Position numbers and translations under genes: made by a program. A stretch of 35,069 nucleotides of DNA from positions 1-35,069 of the IMG/VR virus record IMGVR_UViG_3300044697_000068. One strand, written 5' to 3'. Position 1 is the stretch's first letter, and the number at the start of each line of letters is the position of its first letter. This DNA is from a virus. Below, one piece after another: positions 22,163 to 29,940 of the stretch. The notes beneath the pieces are model-generated. The model was not told the origin of the DNA, made no database searches, and saw nothing but the letters and a program-made list of their open reading frames with translations.

Positions 22163-23256
22163 AACAACTCCCCTCCTTGCTGCATAAATAATTCTCGTCT
22201 ACTAGGATGTACGGTTACTTCTTTGCCATTAATGCGCCCTTTTAACATTTCGCCTTGCGCATTTGGTTTAACTTTAGAATTAGAAAGTAATTCATGCGCA
22301 GATGTTCTTCTGTGCTTAAGTTCACCAATCACTTCATTCAACCTGGCTTTATATGAGGTCTCTGATTCCAAGGGCTTTCTCTTAACCATCTGCTTAGCCA
22401 TTTGTAAGGCTTGGTCAGTCTTAGGCCAGCCAAAAGCAGCCATCAAACCATCCGCAATCGCATTAGACTGCGCTTCATATTTAGCATATTTATCAGGCGA
22501 AGTTATCGCGCCAGAACCCGCATATGGAATTTCCATTTTCTTTAATTGTTCAATTTGCGGAATAATATTATTTGCCGCCGTAATGACAGATTGATTAGCC
22601 GTGATCGTGGCTTTTGTGGGGGCGCTTAAATCGGCCTCCCCTTTCATGCTCTTTTTAATTTCTTCTTTTTCGCGGAACTGTTGGATATCAGCTGCCCTTT
22701 TTTGTTCAGGCGTTTGCTCATTTGGATCCCATCCCGTCAACTTTTTCATTTTAGCGGCCAATACTGGATGCATGGCTTGACCACTAAACCCTTGTTGAAT
22801 CTGTTCCATGCTAGGAGGCGCAACGTTCGGTTGCCCTGGTTGTGGCATAGGTTGCTGACCTGGCATTTGAACGCCTGGTTGCTGCATAGGTGATCCTTGG
22901 CCACCCATGAACTGTTTAACGAAATTCTGATCGAATTCTTTTTGGGCCTGCTCAGAAATAGCAGCATTGATTTGAGCCATTTTTAATTGGCGCTCTAATG
23001 GAGCCAAAGCTTGAGCTTGCCTATATTGATCCATGATAAAAGGATGCATAGCCGCTTTTTGCTTATATTGCTCGATAACATAAGGCTGCAATTCTGCAAG
23101 GCGAGCTTGTTGCTGCAACTGAATAGCATGAGTATCTTCATGGTGCTTTTGTTGCATTTCCATTTGACGCTGTCTATCTTGGCGTTGATGACCATGCAAT
23201 AAGCCTTCAAAGAGGCCGCTTCTATCAAGTGAAGGCATAGGGATATTCAATGGCAT
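22159..23256 (-). CDS. DNA ejection protein, gp20-like (365 aa)
   Basis: The N-terminal 100 residues are Gln-rich and helical (RQDRQRQMEMQQKHHEDTHA), followed by a Met/Pro/Gln/Gly-rich linker (QPGVQMPGQQPMPQPGQPNV) and a helical C-terminal half. Gln-rich, helical, middle-of-three position after gp7-like corresponds to P22 gp20. Ends in ATGA overlap with the gp16-like gene and begins next to the gp7-like gene. Confidence 0.6.
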   Translation of the reverse strand: MPLNIPMPSLDRSGLFEGLLHGHQRQDRQRQMEMQQKHHEDTHAIQLQQQARLAELQPYVIEQYKQKAAMHPFIMDQYRQAQALAPLERQLKMAQINAAISEQAQKEFDQNFVKQFMGGQGSPMQQPGVQMPGQQPMPQPGQPNVAPPSMEQIQQGFSGQAMHPVLAAKMKKLTGWDPNEQTPEQKRAADIQQFREKEEIKKSMKGEADLSAPTKATITANQSVITAANNIIPQIEQLKKMEIPYAGSGAITSPDKYAKYEAQSNAIADGLMAAFGWPKTDQALQMAKQMVKRKPLESETSYKARLNEVIGELKHRRTSAHELLSNSKVKPNAQGEMLKGRINGKEVTVHPSRRELFMQQGGELL

Positions 23257-23858
23257 TATTTACCCCCGCCTGTTGACCAGTAAGCACCAGTTTTGAGCAA
23301 ATCATTAAACATTTGACCAGGTGCGTTTTGCTTACCAAAAGCCATTTGAGCTGAATTTTGCCCCATTTGGTTAGCATTTTGCCCCATTGCCATTCCTGCA
23401 TTCGCGCCCGTTCCATAAATGCCTTGAGCCAATTGAGCCCCTGGCAAGTACATACCCATCAATTGATTGATGTAATTGAGTTGGTCTTCTGCGCCTATTT
23501 GGTTGGTTCCCGATTGAATAGATTTTATGGCAGGTGTTGAGCCTAAAACGCCCATAGCGCTAGCAGCATTCAAACCTTGATCCATGGCTCGCTCTTGCGC
23601 AAACTTTGCCGCATCGCTGGTTTGATATGAATTCATCCATTGATCGTACAGTTCCGTCGGATTCAATAATGATTTCATCGCATTATTTAAATCGCCATAG
23701 GCTTCTTGGCCTTGATTTACGTAAGGCTGATAATATCCTTGGCTTTGGTTGTAGTATTTATCAAGTTGTTCTTGAGCTTTTTTGTATCCTTTTTCAGGAT
23801 GCATAAAGCTACTGAATCCCTTGAATAAACCACCAATACCTAAATCGAACATTCCCAT
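23256..23858 (-). CDS. DNA ejection protein, gp7-like (200 aa)
   Basis: Start at the ATG at 23856-23858 (MGMFDLGIGG) with AAGGA six bases upstream; an earlier TTG is ignored. Gly-rich hydrophobic N-terminus (FDLGIGGLFKGFSSFM), helical Gln/Tyr-rich middle and an Asn/Met/Gly-rich repeat near the end (GTGANAGMAMGQNANQMGQN). Position just after gp10 and the small protein fits P22 gp7. Confidence 0.6.
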   Translation of the reverse strand: MGMFDLGIGGLFKGFSSFMHPEKGYKKAQEQLDKYYNQSQGYYQPYVNQGQEAYGDLNNAMKSLLNPTELYDQWMNSYQTSDAAKFAQERAMDQGLNAASAMGVLGSTPAIKSIQSGTNQIGAEDQLNYINQLMGMYLPGAQLAQGIYGTGANAGMAMGQNANQMGQNSAQMAFGKQNAPGQMFNDLLKTGAYWSTGGGK

Positions 23859-23867
23859 AATCAATCC

Positions 23868-24164
23868 TTAAGGAAAAGCTGCAGTTGTAAATTGAACCAG
23901 TGCACCACTAATCTTGCCTACATAACAAGGGGGAACATGGTCTGTACAATATAAAATTACACTATCAGGCAACGTGGCCGCCATAGCCAAAATCTGAGCC
24001 TGCGTAAATGAAGGTGGTGTAAAGTTTAAATTGAAGAAATTCTCCAAATCATTGGAGTTTTCATTAATACTATCAATTAAATTCGACACCCATACCTTAA
24101 AAAAATCAGTGAAGTTATCTTCAAGCATTGGCGCTGAGTCAATTCTGTCGAGCAATATAGTCAT
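23868..24164 (-). CDS. small phage structural protein (98 aa)
   Basis: GGAG precedes the ATG. Helical N-terminal half and a C-terminal strand region with AQILAMAATLPDSVILYCTD. Proteins with this 'QI..M....PDS.I.YCTD...P.YVGK..G.L' tail occur between the stabilisation protein and the ejection proteins in related phages. It occupies roughly the place of P22 gp26/gp14 but lacks the long coiled coil of a tail needle. Confidence 0.5.
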   Translation of the reverse strand: MTILLDRIDSAPMLEDNFTDFFKVWVSNLIDSINENSNDLENFFNLNFTPPSFTQAQILAMAATLPDSVILYCTDHVPPCYVGKISGALVQFTTAAFP

Positions 24165-25964
24165 TTAATTTGCTCCCCCACTTGCTCGTCTTCTATCTTG
24201 CACGGCACCTAATACAACAATAGGAGCAGAGCTAACACATACAAGCCTATAGCAACGATTACGAGAATATCCTAGCTCATACCATCTCATTCTCCATCGG
24301 TACTGGCCTAGCTGTGAGAACTCTCTTAAGTCAGCGTAGGTGAATGAAATACCGCCATCATCTGAATAATAAAGACCGATGTTTGGCTTAAATAAGCTGT
24401 TGTAATGGTTGTCATCAAATCCTGGGGTATTGCCATCCTCAGTAATAACGAAGACAGGTGTGCCATCTGCGGCAGCATCCTCAGTTATTACAAATATAGG
24501 GCAACCGCGATGGTCTGCATCTTCTGTGATAACAAAGACCGTGTTGTCAAATGGCGCATCATTTCGATAAAAGGTTCTATCGCCAAACACAAAGTCAATT
24601 TCGACATAATCCGTCAGGAATTCTGAATAATCTTCTTCGAATATTTGCTGCGTAATGAGTTCATAACGCATAGGATATTTAGTGAAGGCGTCGAGGTCTT
24701 GGCCACCCGCGCCAGTGGTTCTGACTTCATTGTAGTAAATATTACCGGCCATTTCATACATGGCGGTATCACTTTGGACAGTGACCAAATGCTTATTGTT
24801 GAAATAAATATGCCTTTGGATTCTATTTCTTTCGCCGTTAAGCTCAATGGCTCGTGCCCATTTCTGAATGCCAAAATTGTATTCGAGGGTTACAGCGCTC
24901 TCATTGATGTCCAATTGTCCATCGCCACGATATTGGCCAGCTGACACGCGATAGAAGATGGAATTCTCATATTGATATAAGAAGGCATCCGCTACGCCTG
25001 AAACGAATGGGCTGTCTCCTAATTGGTCAAAGGAGCCTTCTAGGAGCACATTCACCGCTTGTGAAGAAATATCTTGAGGCTGACCGCCTGTAGACATCAT
25101 GAATGACACCAGCCCGTTCTTGTTTTGAGCGAGCCAAACCATCATGCCAAAATCGATATCTAATGAATTTGGATCTGCAATACCAAAGTCAAAGTTATAA
25201 GAAGTGTTTTGTTTCCAAGGAAATGGATTGGTATTGGGAGTATTTAAAACATTCTGTGATGGAATGTTAGCCCAAACATCGGTTGTAAAGTCATTGAATA
25301 TATAAAGCTGATTATGAAGGACGCCAAATTGTCTGATAATTCCAGAAGCCAAATTGACTAGTGGTGCGCCTTCAGTGGTAAAAGCTTGGTTTAACAAATC
25401 AGCAAGCGTAAATGTTGGGGGATTAGGAACGCCCCCAAATTGAATTTTCGATAAATAAAACTGGGTAGTATTAGCCTCATTCACCACAAATCTATTCCCA
25501 AAAGCTGCCACATATTGAGGATGCGGGGGTTTATTTGGGTCAGTAACGAGGTTAAATGAGACTGCAGCACCATTTTCAATGATTAAGTACATTGAGGTGC
25601 CGGTCGTTAGCAACCCATAGATTTGTTGGCCTACCGATAAGTAATCAAAATCGCAGGTAGAGCCTAAAGGCACATTCCCAATAATAGTCTGATTGTAAAA
25701 TTTATCGACATGCACGACTGACGTACCATCGATTACATAGAAGTTATCTATAGTTCTAAATACTGCGCTGGGTTCGTTATTGAACAGCAACACATTTTGC
25801 CCGAAATAGCTGATGTGCTTCCTTCCCATCGCAGGGTACAAAGCTTGCATTTTCTTTGTGTCAGGAGCAGCAATCCCATACCAATTAGCACAGTCCATAG
25901 ATCCAAATTGAATGAATCTCTGTCTGTTATAATAGGTAAAGATGGGTAATTGCTCTACTGCCAT
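24165..25964 (-). CDS. packaged DNA stabilisation protein, P22 gp10-like (599 aa)
   Basis: gp10-like proteins plug the portal/gp4 channel to hold packaged DNA and form the tail hub. The N-terminal half is rich in beta strands (CANWYGIAAPDTKKMQALYP; DNFYVIDGTSVVHVDKFYN), followed by conserved-looking stretches (GLLTTGTSMYLIIENGAAVS). It is longer than P22 gp10 (472 aa). The extra part includes three tandem 14-residue repeats starting FVITEDA, FVITEDA, FVITEDG at about residues 470-511. Overlaps gp4 (TAATG). Confidence 0.8.
   Translation of the reverse strand: MAVEQLPIFTYYNRQRFIQFGSMDCANWYGIAAPDTKKMQALYPAMGRKHISYFGQNVLLFNNEPSAVFRTIDNFYVIDGTSVVHVDKFYNQTIIGNVPLGSTCDFDYLSVGQQIYGLLTTGTSMYLIIENGAAVSFNLVTDPNKPPHPQYVAAFGNRFVVNEANTTQFYLSKIQFGGVPNPPTFTLADLLNQAFTTEGAPLVNLASGIIRQFGVLHNQLYIFNDFTTDVWANIPSQNVLNTPNTNPFPWKQNTSYNFDFGIADPNSLDIDFGMMVWLAQNKNGLVSFMMSTGGQPQDISSQAVNVLLEGSFDQLGDSPFVSGVADAFLYQYENSIFYRVSAGQYRGDGQLDINESAVTLEYNFGIQKWARAIELNGERNRIQRHIYFNNKHLVTVQSDTAMYEMAGNIYYNEVRTTGAGGQDLDAFTKYPMRYELITQQIFEEDYSEFLTDYVEIDFVFGDRTFYRNDAPFDNTVFVITEDADHRGCPIFVITEDAAADGTPVFVITEDGNTPGFDDNHYNSLFKPNIGLYYSDDGGISFTYADLREFSQLGQYRWRMRWYELGYSRNRCYRLVCVSSAPIVVLGAVQDRRRASGGAN
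24430..24556 (-). repeat. tandem 14-codon repeat inside the gp10-like gene
   Basis: Three successive copies of a unit beginning VFVITED (VFVITEDADHRGCP, IFVITEDAAADGTP, VFVITEDGNTPGF), period 42 bp. DNA copies have diverged at third positions, so the protein repeat is under selection and not a recent slippage. Confidence 0.7.
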
Positions 25965-26680
25965 TAAATACCCGCCCTAACGCGCCATGCGCCGTTTAAG
26001 AGGGATTCTCTGTCGCCTACTATCGAAGTATTGACCTCACTAGCAGATTCCATGATGTCTTTAGCTTCCACGTAAGTTTGTTCCAAACGTGGAGTCCAAG
26101 CGGCGGCTCGCCCTTTATATAGCGAGACATCTCTAGCCAAAGCAAAAAGCAAATAACGGATGTAGTAGTCAGGTAAACCATCAAGTGTGTCATTGGAATC
26201 CAAATCCGTTTTCTGGAACTTGCCACGCAAATTAAATTCAAAGAATTGGCTTGGGGCAGGATAAAGCCGAATTCTTACTACTTCCACGTCTGGATAGACA
26301 ACGGCAAATCTTGGCAATCCTTCGAGTGGATCGAACTTCCAAGCTGCCAGGAATTCATCTCTATTTTGCTGAATTAATGGATAAGTTACCCCATCTAGTA
26401 ATAGCCATGAGCTATCGTAATTGGCCAATCGGCCTATTGTAATGTCTGGTAAAGGCACAAAAGTTGCAGGACCAATGACTACTTCGCTTTGATTAATAGT
26501 CAAAGGGATCGTAACTGTTGTCGCAATTGTGAGCATTAAACCGGTTGCTGCGTAAGATTGCATCAATTGATTCAATACGAGAATACCCAGCTCGAGATCG
26601 TCACCATGAAGAGGAACGGTAGGATTGCTGGCACTAATCAAACGGTAGCTTTGATGCACAAATTGACGAACAGTGGGCAT
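25964..26680 (-). CDS. head-to-tail adaptor, P22 gp4-like (238 aa)
   Basis: gp4-family proteins bind below the portal and start tail assembly. Typical features are the N-terminal helix with QSYRLISASNP and DLELGILVLNQLMQSYAAT, a PLTINQSEVVIGP strand region, and the C-terminal LPDYYIRYLLFALARDVSLY segment. The order after coat and before gp10 is exactly that of P22. AGGGGATTAA precedes the ATG. Longer than P22 gp4 (166 aa). Confidence 0.85.
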   Translation of the reverse strand: MPTVRQFVHQSYRLISASNPTVPLHGDDLELGILVLNQLMQSYAATGLMLTIATTVTIPLTINQSEVVIGPATFVPLPDITIGRLANYDSSWLLLDGVTYPLIQQNRDEFLAAWKFDPLEGLPRFAVVYPDVEVVRIRLYPAPSQFFEFNLRGKFQKTDLDSNDTLDGLPDYYIRYLLFALARDVSLYKGRAAAWTPRLEQTYVEAKDIMESASEVNTSIVGDRESLLNGAWRVRAGI

Positions 26681-26683
26681 TTA

Positions 26684-26899
26684 TTAATCCCCTTTCTTTT
26701 TAGTCTTTTGCTTCTCACCAGCTACTTGAGCAGAAGAAAACCAGGTTCCTGTTTGGACACATGCTTCGAATTCTTCCCATGAATTGGCAAGTTTACGGGT
26801 ACCATCTACGTGATAGATGAATGCGCGAAAACCTTCCTTGGGGACGATTCTATTGTCATATTTGACCATTTCTTGCTTTTTGATCGTTTCTTGTTTCAT
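26684..26899 (-). CDS. small protein between coat and gp4 (71 aa)
   Basis: I favour the ATG at 26897-26899 (MKQETIKKQEM) with GGGG before it. Short basic N-terminus, central domain with FRAFIYHVDGTRKLANSWEE and a basic C-terminus (KQKTKKKGD). Lies after the coat terminator and overlaps the leader of gp4. Possibly a small head-completion or decoration protein; no family recognised. Confidence 0.6.
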   Translation of the reverse strand: MKQETIKKQEMVKYDNRIVPKEGFRAFIYHVDGTRKLANSWEEFEACVQTGTWFSSAQVAGEKQKTKKKGD

Positions 26900-26919
26900 G
26901 CATTGCCCCATCCCTTAGC

Positions 26920-26957
26920 AAAAAGGAGCTGCCTTCACCGTTAAGCAAAAGCAGCCC
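26920..26957 (-). terminator. intrinsic terminator after the coat gene
   Basis: On the minus strand GGGCTGC (rc of 26951-26957) pairs with GCAGCTC (rc of 26926-26932), with an inner CTT/AAG pairing, followed by C and TTTTT (rc of 26920-26924). It sits 15 nt past the coat stop and would raise coat transcript over downstream genes. Confidence 0.65.
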
Positions 26958-26971
26958 AAATCGAGATCTGT

Positions 26972-28216
26972 TTACGAGCAGATCCGCACTGCAAATTCAG
27001 GGTTAATAGCAACACCGCAAATGATATCGATACGGTCGAGTTGCTCGTAATTCCTGATGTCAGCACCAAGAGAGTAAGTCATAGCAAGCTTGTACAAGTC
27101 GCTGTAACGGGTAACTGCCTCAACACCACCTTTCAATTCCTTGATTGGAGGAGCCGCAAAAACCACAGCCTGAGTATGGTAAGCCAAGCTAACGTTATGA
27201 TCGTCACGTAACAGAATTTGCGCGCCATTAGGGATAGCGGCAGAAATGTTTTGACGAGCACCAGCAATCACAATGGTTGGATTAACTGGAATGTTAGCGT
27301 TACCACCACCGTCAGATGGGGTTGTAGCTGTTACAACGAATTGAGCGCGTTGTTGTAGGGGTTGGTAGGTTAAAGGATTAACCATAAACACGCCTGCAGC
27401 ATCGTCAATTTCGATGATGTCACCAACGTTGAAAGCGTTAGGTTGGTTAGCAACAAGGCCAGTAACAGAAATAGTATTTCCGCCAACAATAGGGCCGTTT
27501 GTAACCGTTCCGCCGAGCTTAAAGCCAGCTGGGGGCGCGCCGCCTGCTTCACCAACACCAGCGATTTGACGATTCAAGAAGTTTGTCTTGAAGAAGTCAA
27601 AGCCTGATAGGTGACCAATGAATCCATCGATTAAAGCGCCAGTGTTAACGGAGTTGTTGAACACAGCGAATAAATCGTTGGATAAGGAAGCAGCGGTTCT
27701 AGGAGGAACTGCAGCATATCGCTTGCCGTCTTCAGGAATACCTAATTCAGTCATGTAGGCATCAGCGGTCAGAATCGTGTTGAAGTCCACCGGGACGCCA
27801 GGAGTACCGACAGCTTGATAGGTTTGAAGCTGGAAGTTTTGAGCTGCAATGAAGTTTTCTACCATGTTAGCTAGGCGTTTAGCTCTTGGAGCGTTAGCCA
27901 TTTCTAAATAGGGTTCATCGCGAGCGCGATCGAACGTTAATTCAAAGCCCGTGTATTCAACCATGGTACGGAATTGCTTGCTGATGGTTAACGGACGAAT
28001 TACTTGGACGCGCGCTTCAGAGACAGCGACCGCGCCTTCACCGGCGAGATATCTTTCTTCTAAGCGGTAATCAATCGTTTGACCGGTAGCAAATTTGAGG
28101 TTTTTGAAGTCACCTTCCAAGTTGCGGTTAGCAGTTCTTGCAAAGGCTAAACTGTTCCAGAAGCGTACAAATACGTCATCTAGAACGTATTGAGTTTCGC
28201 GAAATACATTAGGCAT
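26972..28216 (-). CDS. major capsid protein, P22 gp5-like (414 aa)
   Basis: HK97-fold coat. The start at 28216 (MPNVFRETQYVLD) has GGAG eight bases upstream; an ATG two codons earlier is too close to that site. Recognisable pieces: the N-terminal arm (FRETQYVLDDVFVRFWNS), the E-loop and spine region (RLEERYLAGEGAVAVSEARV; ELTFDRARDEPYLEMANAPR) and an inserted domain of about 90 residues (ISVTGLVANQPNAFNVGDII...), comparable to the P22 I-domain. Length close to P22 coat (430). It has its own upstream control region and a terminator behind it. Confidence 0.87.
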   Translation of the reverse strand: MPNVFRETQYVLDDVFVRFWNSLAFARTANRNLEGDFKNLKFATGQTIDYRLEERYLAGEGAVAVSEARVQVIRPLTISKQFRTMVEYTGFELTFDRARDEPYLEMANAPRAKRLANMVENFIAAQNFQLQTYQAVGTPGVPVDFNTILTADAYMTELGIPEDGKRYAAVPPRTAASLSNDLFAVFNNSVNTGALIDGFIGHLSGFDFFKTNFLNRQIAGVGEAGGAPPAGFKLGGTVTNGPIVGGNTISVTGLVANQPNAFNVGDIIEIDDAAGVFMVNPLTYQPLQQRAQFVVTATTPSDGGGNANIPVNPTIVIAGARQNISAAIPNGAQILLRDDHNVSLAYHTQAVVFAAPPIKELKGGVEAVTRYSDLYKLAMTYSLGADIRNYEQLDRIDIICGVAINPEFAVRICS

Positions 28217-28222
28217 CGCCAT

Positions 28223-28589
28223 ATCTCCGAACAAAATGATACACAAACCCGGTTAGGGGCCATTACCTTTTTGTCCGACGGGCGACAAGAATGTACACGT
28301 CTAAATGTGCTTAGGTGACGGGGTCTAAGACTTGGAGATACGCGTCATTAACCATTATGGCTGAGATTTATAAAAATACAAGCGTGTCAATAGATTTCCG
28401 AAAAGAACTTCGTAAATGGCCGATTTACGTAAATTGAGCTATTCGGAATTTCCTAATAGTTGAGTTATAGTGAGTTGATGACATTAACGGGGTCTTAAAT
28501 GACTTATCACCTAAAAAGTGAGGAACCGCCGAGGTGCCCCCTAATGTGGGGTGACATGTGCAAGGATGAAAACCTTGGTGTCGGCTTTT
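28223..28589 (-). promoter_or_regulatory. non-coding control region before the coat gene
   Basis: This 367-bp stretch has no convincing ORF. On the minus strand it holds TTGACA (rc of 28385-28390) with a TATAAA only 12 bases on (rc of 28367-28372), so promoter assignment is weak. Nested inverted repeats lie at 28396-28448: TTCCGA/TCGGAA (28396-28401, 28443-28448) enclose CGTAAAT/ATTTACG (28411-28417, 28423-28429). ACGGGGTCT occurs twice (about 28317 and 28488). At 28551-28589 short hairpins (CCCC/GGGG, CAAGG/CCTTG) lead to TTTTTT on the plus strand. Candidate late control region. Confidence 0.5.
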
Positions 28590-29021
28590 TTAACAGTTAG
28601 CGAAGTAGTCTATAATTGACGCTTTGGCCTCTTCCCAACTACGACAAATATCGACTTTATAATGGTATTTTTTTAAAAGCTCGTGGATTTCTTTCTGTTC
28701 GGTGCTCACCTTCCCTGTTTTGGTTTTCATTTCAATATAAAGACCGCCAACAAATTCAACTTCAATGAATTCTTCCATGCCAACGCCAAGTTTTCGTTTG
28801 AACTTATGAAGCTCAGTTCTTTTGGGAAGGGCTAGAAACAAGTCTGGAAAGCCAGGCGTCAAACCCATTTGCTTAAGTCGAGCCATGCGCTTCTCCCCCA
28901 CATTTTCCCCAAAGCTACCGAGGGTCAATAACTTGGCATATTGAGGATACTGCAAGCGAAACCAGGCCACGAATGCGACCTGGTGTTGTTCTTCTATGCG
29001 GGTTTTTCTTTTTCTAATCAT
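28590..29021 (-). CDS. VRR-NUC nuclease in the head operon (143 aa)
   Basis: PD-(D/E)XK nuclease of the VRR-NUC family, which often acts as a Holliday-junction or structure-specific nuclease in phages. Core motifs: LTPGFPDLFLALP (metal Asp) near residue 50, LYIEMKTKTGKVSTEQKEIH (E-x-K and TEQ) near 95-114, and YKVDICRSWEEA after it. It overlaps the scaffold stop (ATGA), so it is translated with the head genes, and precedes the coat leader. It may trim branched DNA for packaging. Confidence 0.82.
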   Translation of the reverse strand: MIRKRKTRIEEQHQVAFVAWFRLQYPQYAKLLTLGSFGENVGEKRMARLKQMGLTPGFPDLFLALPKRTELHKFKRKLGVGMEEFIEVEFVGGLYIEMKTKTGKVSTEQKEIHELLKKYHYKVDICRSWEEAKASIIDYFANC

Positions 29022-29926
29022 CGACGGCGACGTGAATCTTGAAGGGCTTTACGTTTGATAGCATCTGCAGCGATTTGCTGTTCAATGGTTGGTTCACGCG
29101 GTGCAGTCTTGTGAGGGATGGAATCATCTTCCTGCATTTTTCCGATAGGCTTAGGCGTTTTCGTATTTGCAGTGGGCTTGGATTGTCTCATTCGTTCCTC
29201 TAGTTTTCCTATTTCTACCATCTGAGCATATTGATCAGGGATTTGAGCAATACGTTGTAGTTCTTGTGGCGCTCGCTTGCTGGCAGCATAAAAGAAGGCC
29301 GCTGGGTCTTTCATTCCGCGTGAGGCTAATGTCATCGCATCAGTAATAGGTTGTTGCCCTACTACTGCCACATAATCATTAAATTTACCCATTCCGCTTC
29401 TGAATTTTTGCTCAAACTCAGCATGAGCATGCTGCTCTTTCATTTGCTGCGCTTGCTGGGCCTGTTTATGGCTCATTCTAGTAACAGTTTGCTCGACAAA
29501 AGTTTCAAGTTGCTGTTGCCAGGATTCCGAACTTTCAGCGTTATATTCAAACCCTTGCTGTGCGGCTTGCTGTACTTGAGCCTGACCAGGTTGTTGCTGA
29601 CCTGAATTTCGCTCAAGGCGTGCCAATCTATCCCTGACAGCTTGATTGATACGCTCATTAACTTCATCCTCGGTGAATGTCTTGGGTGGGGCTTTCTCAT
29701 TCCCATAATCATCAAGCTCAACTGCTTTTGGGGCCGCCTCAGATGTCTCAGGTTCATCAGAAGCATATTCATTAGTGGTTTCTAATGGTGCTGTTTCAGC
29801 TTGTTCAGAAGGCGTCTTCGATTCAACATCAACTTGCTCGACAAAGTCATTTTCCGGCGCATGGGGTTGTGCTCCTGTTTTCGCTGAGTTCAAGATATCA
29901 TCGATATTAGTCGGTTCATTTGACAT
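29018..29926 (-). CDS. scaffold protein, P22 gp8-like (302 aa)
   Basis: Capsid scaffold proteins are highly helical, charged and end in a basic helix-turn-helix that binds coat. Here the N-terminal 80 residues are acidic and Pro/Glu/Thr-rich, the middle is Gln/Ala-rich coiled coil (QQQPGQAQVQQAAQQG; RMSHKQAQQAQQMKEQHAHA) and the C-terminus is basic (IKRKALQDSRRRR). The length (302) is near P22 scaffold (303) and it lies between portal and coat. AAGGAAG precedes the ATG. Confidence 0.82.
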   Translation of the reverse strand: MSNEPTNIDDILNSAKTGAQPHAPENDFVEQVDVESKTPSEQAETAPLETTNEYASDEPETSEAAPKAVELDDYGNEKAPPKTFTEDEVNERINQAVRDRLARLERNSGQQQPGQAQVQQAAQQGFEYNAESSESWQQQLETFVEQTVTRMSHKQAQQAQQMKEQHAHAEFEQKFRSGMGKFNDYVAVVGQQPITDAMTLASRGMKDPAAFFYAASKRAPQELQRIAQIPDQYAQMVEIGKLEERMRQSKPTANTKTPKPIGKMQEDDSIPHKTAPREPTIEQQIAADAIKRKALQDSRRRR

Positions 29927-29940
29927 ACTTTTCTTCCTTG

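Noticed and set aside
22223-22594. Minus-gene shadow of 123 codons on the plus strand.
   Set aside because: Lies inside a well-supported ejection gene, with no ribosome site and no neighbours in that orientation.
28551-28589. tRNA or CRISPR repeat.
   Set aside because: No cloverleaf, no T-loop consensus, and no evenly spaced repeats; only short hairpins.
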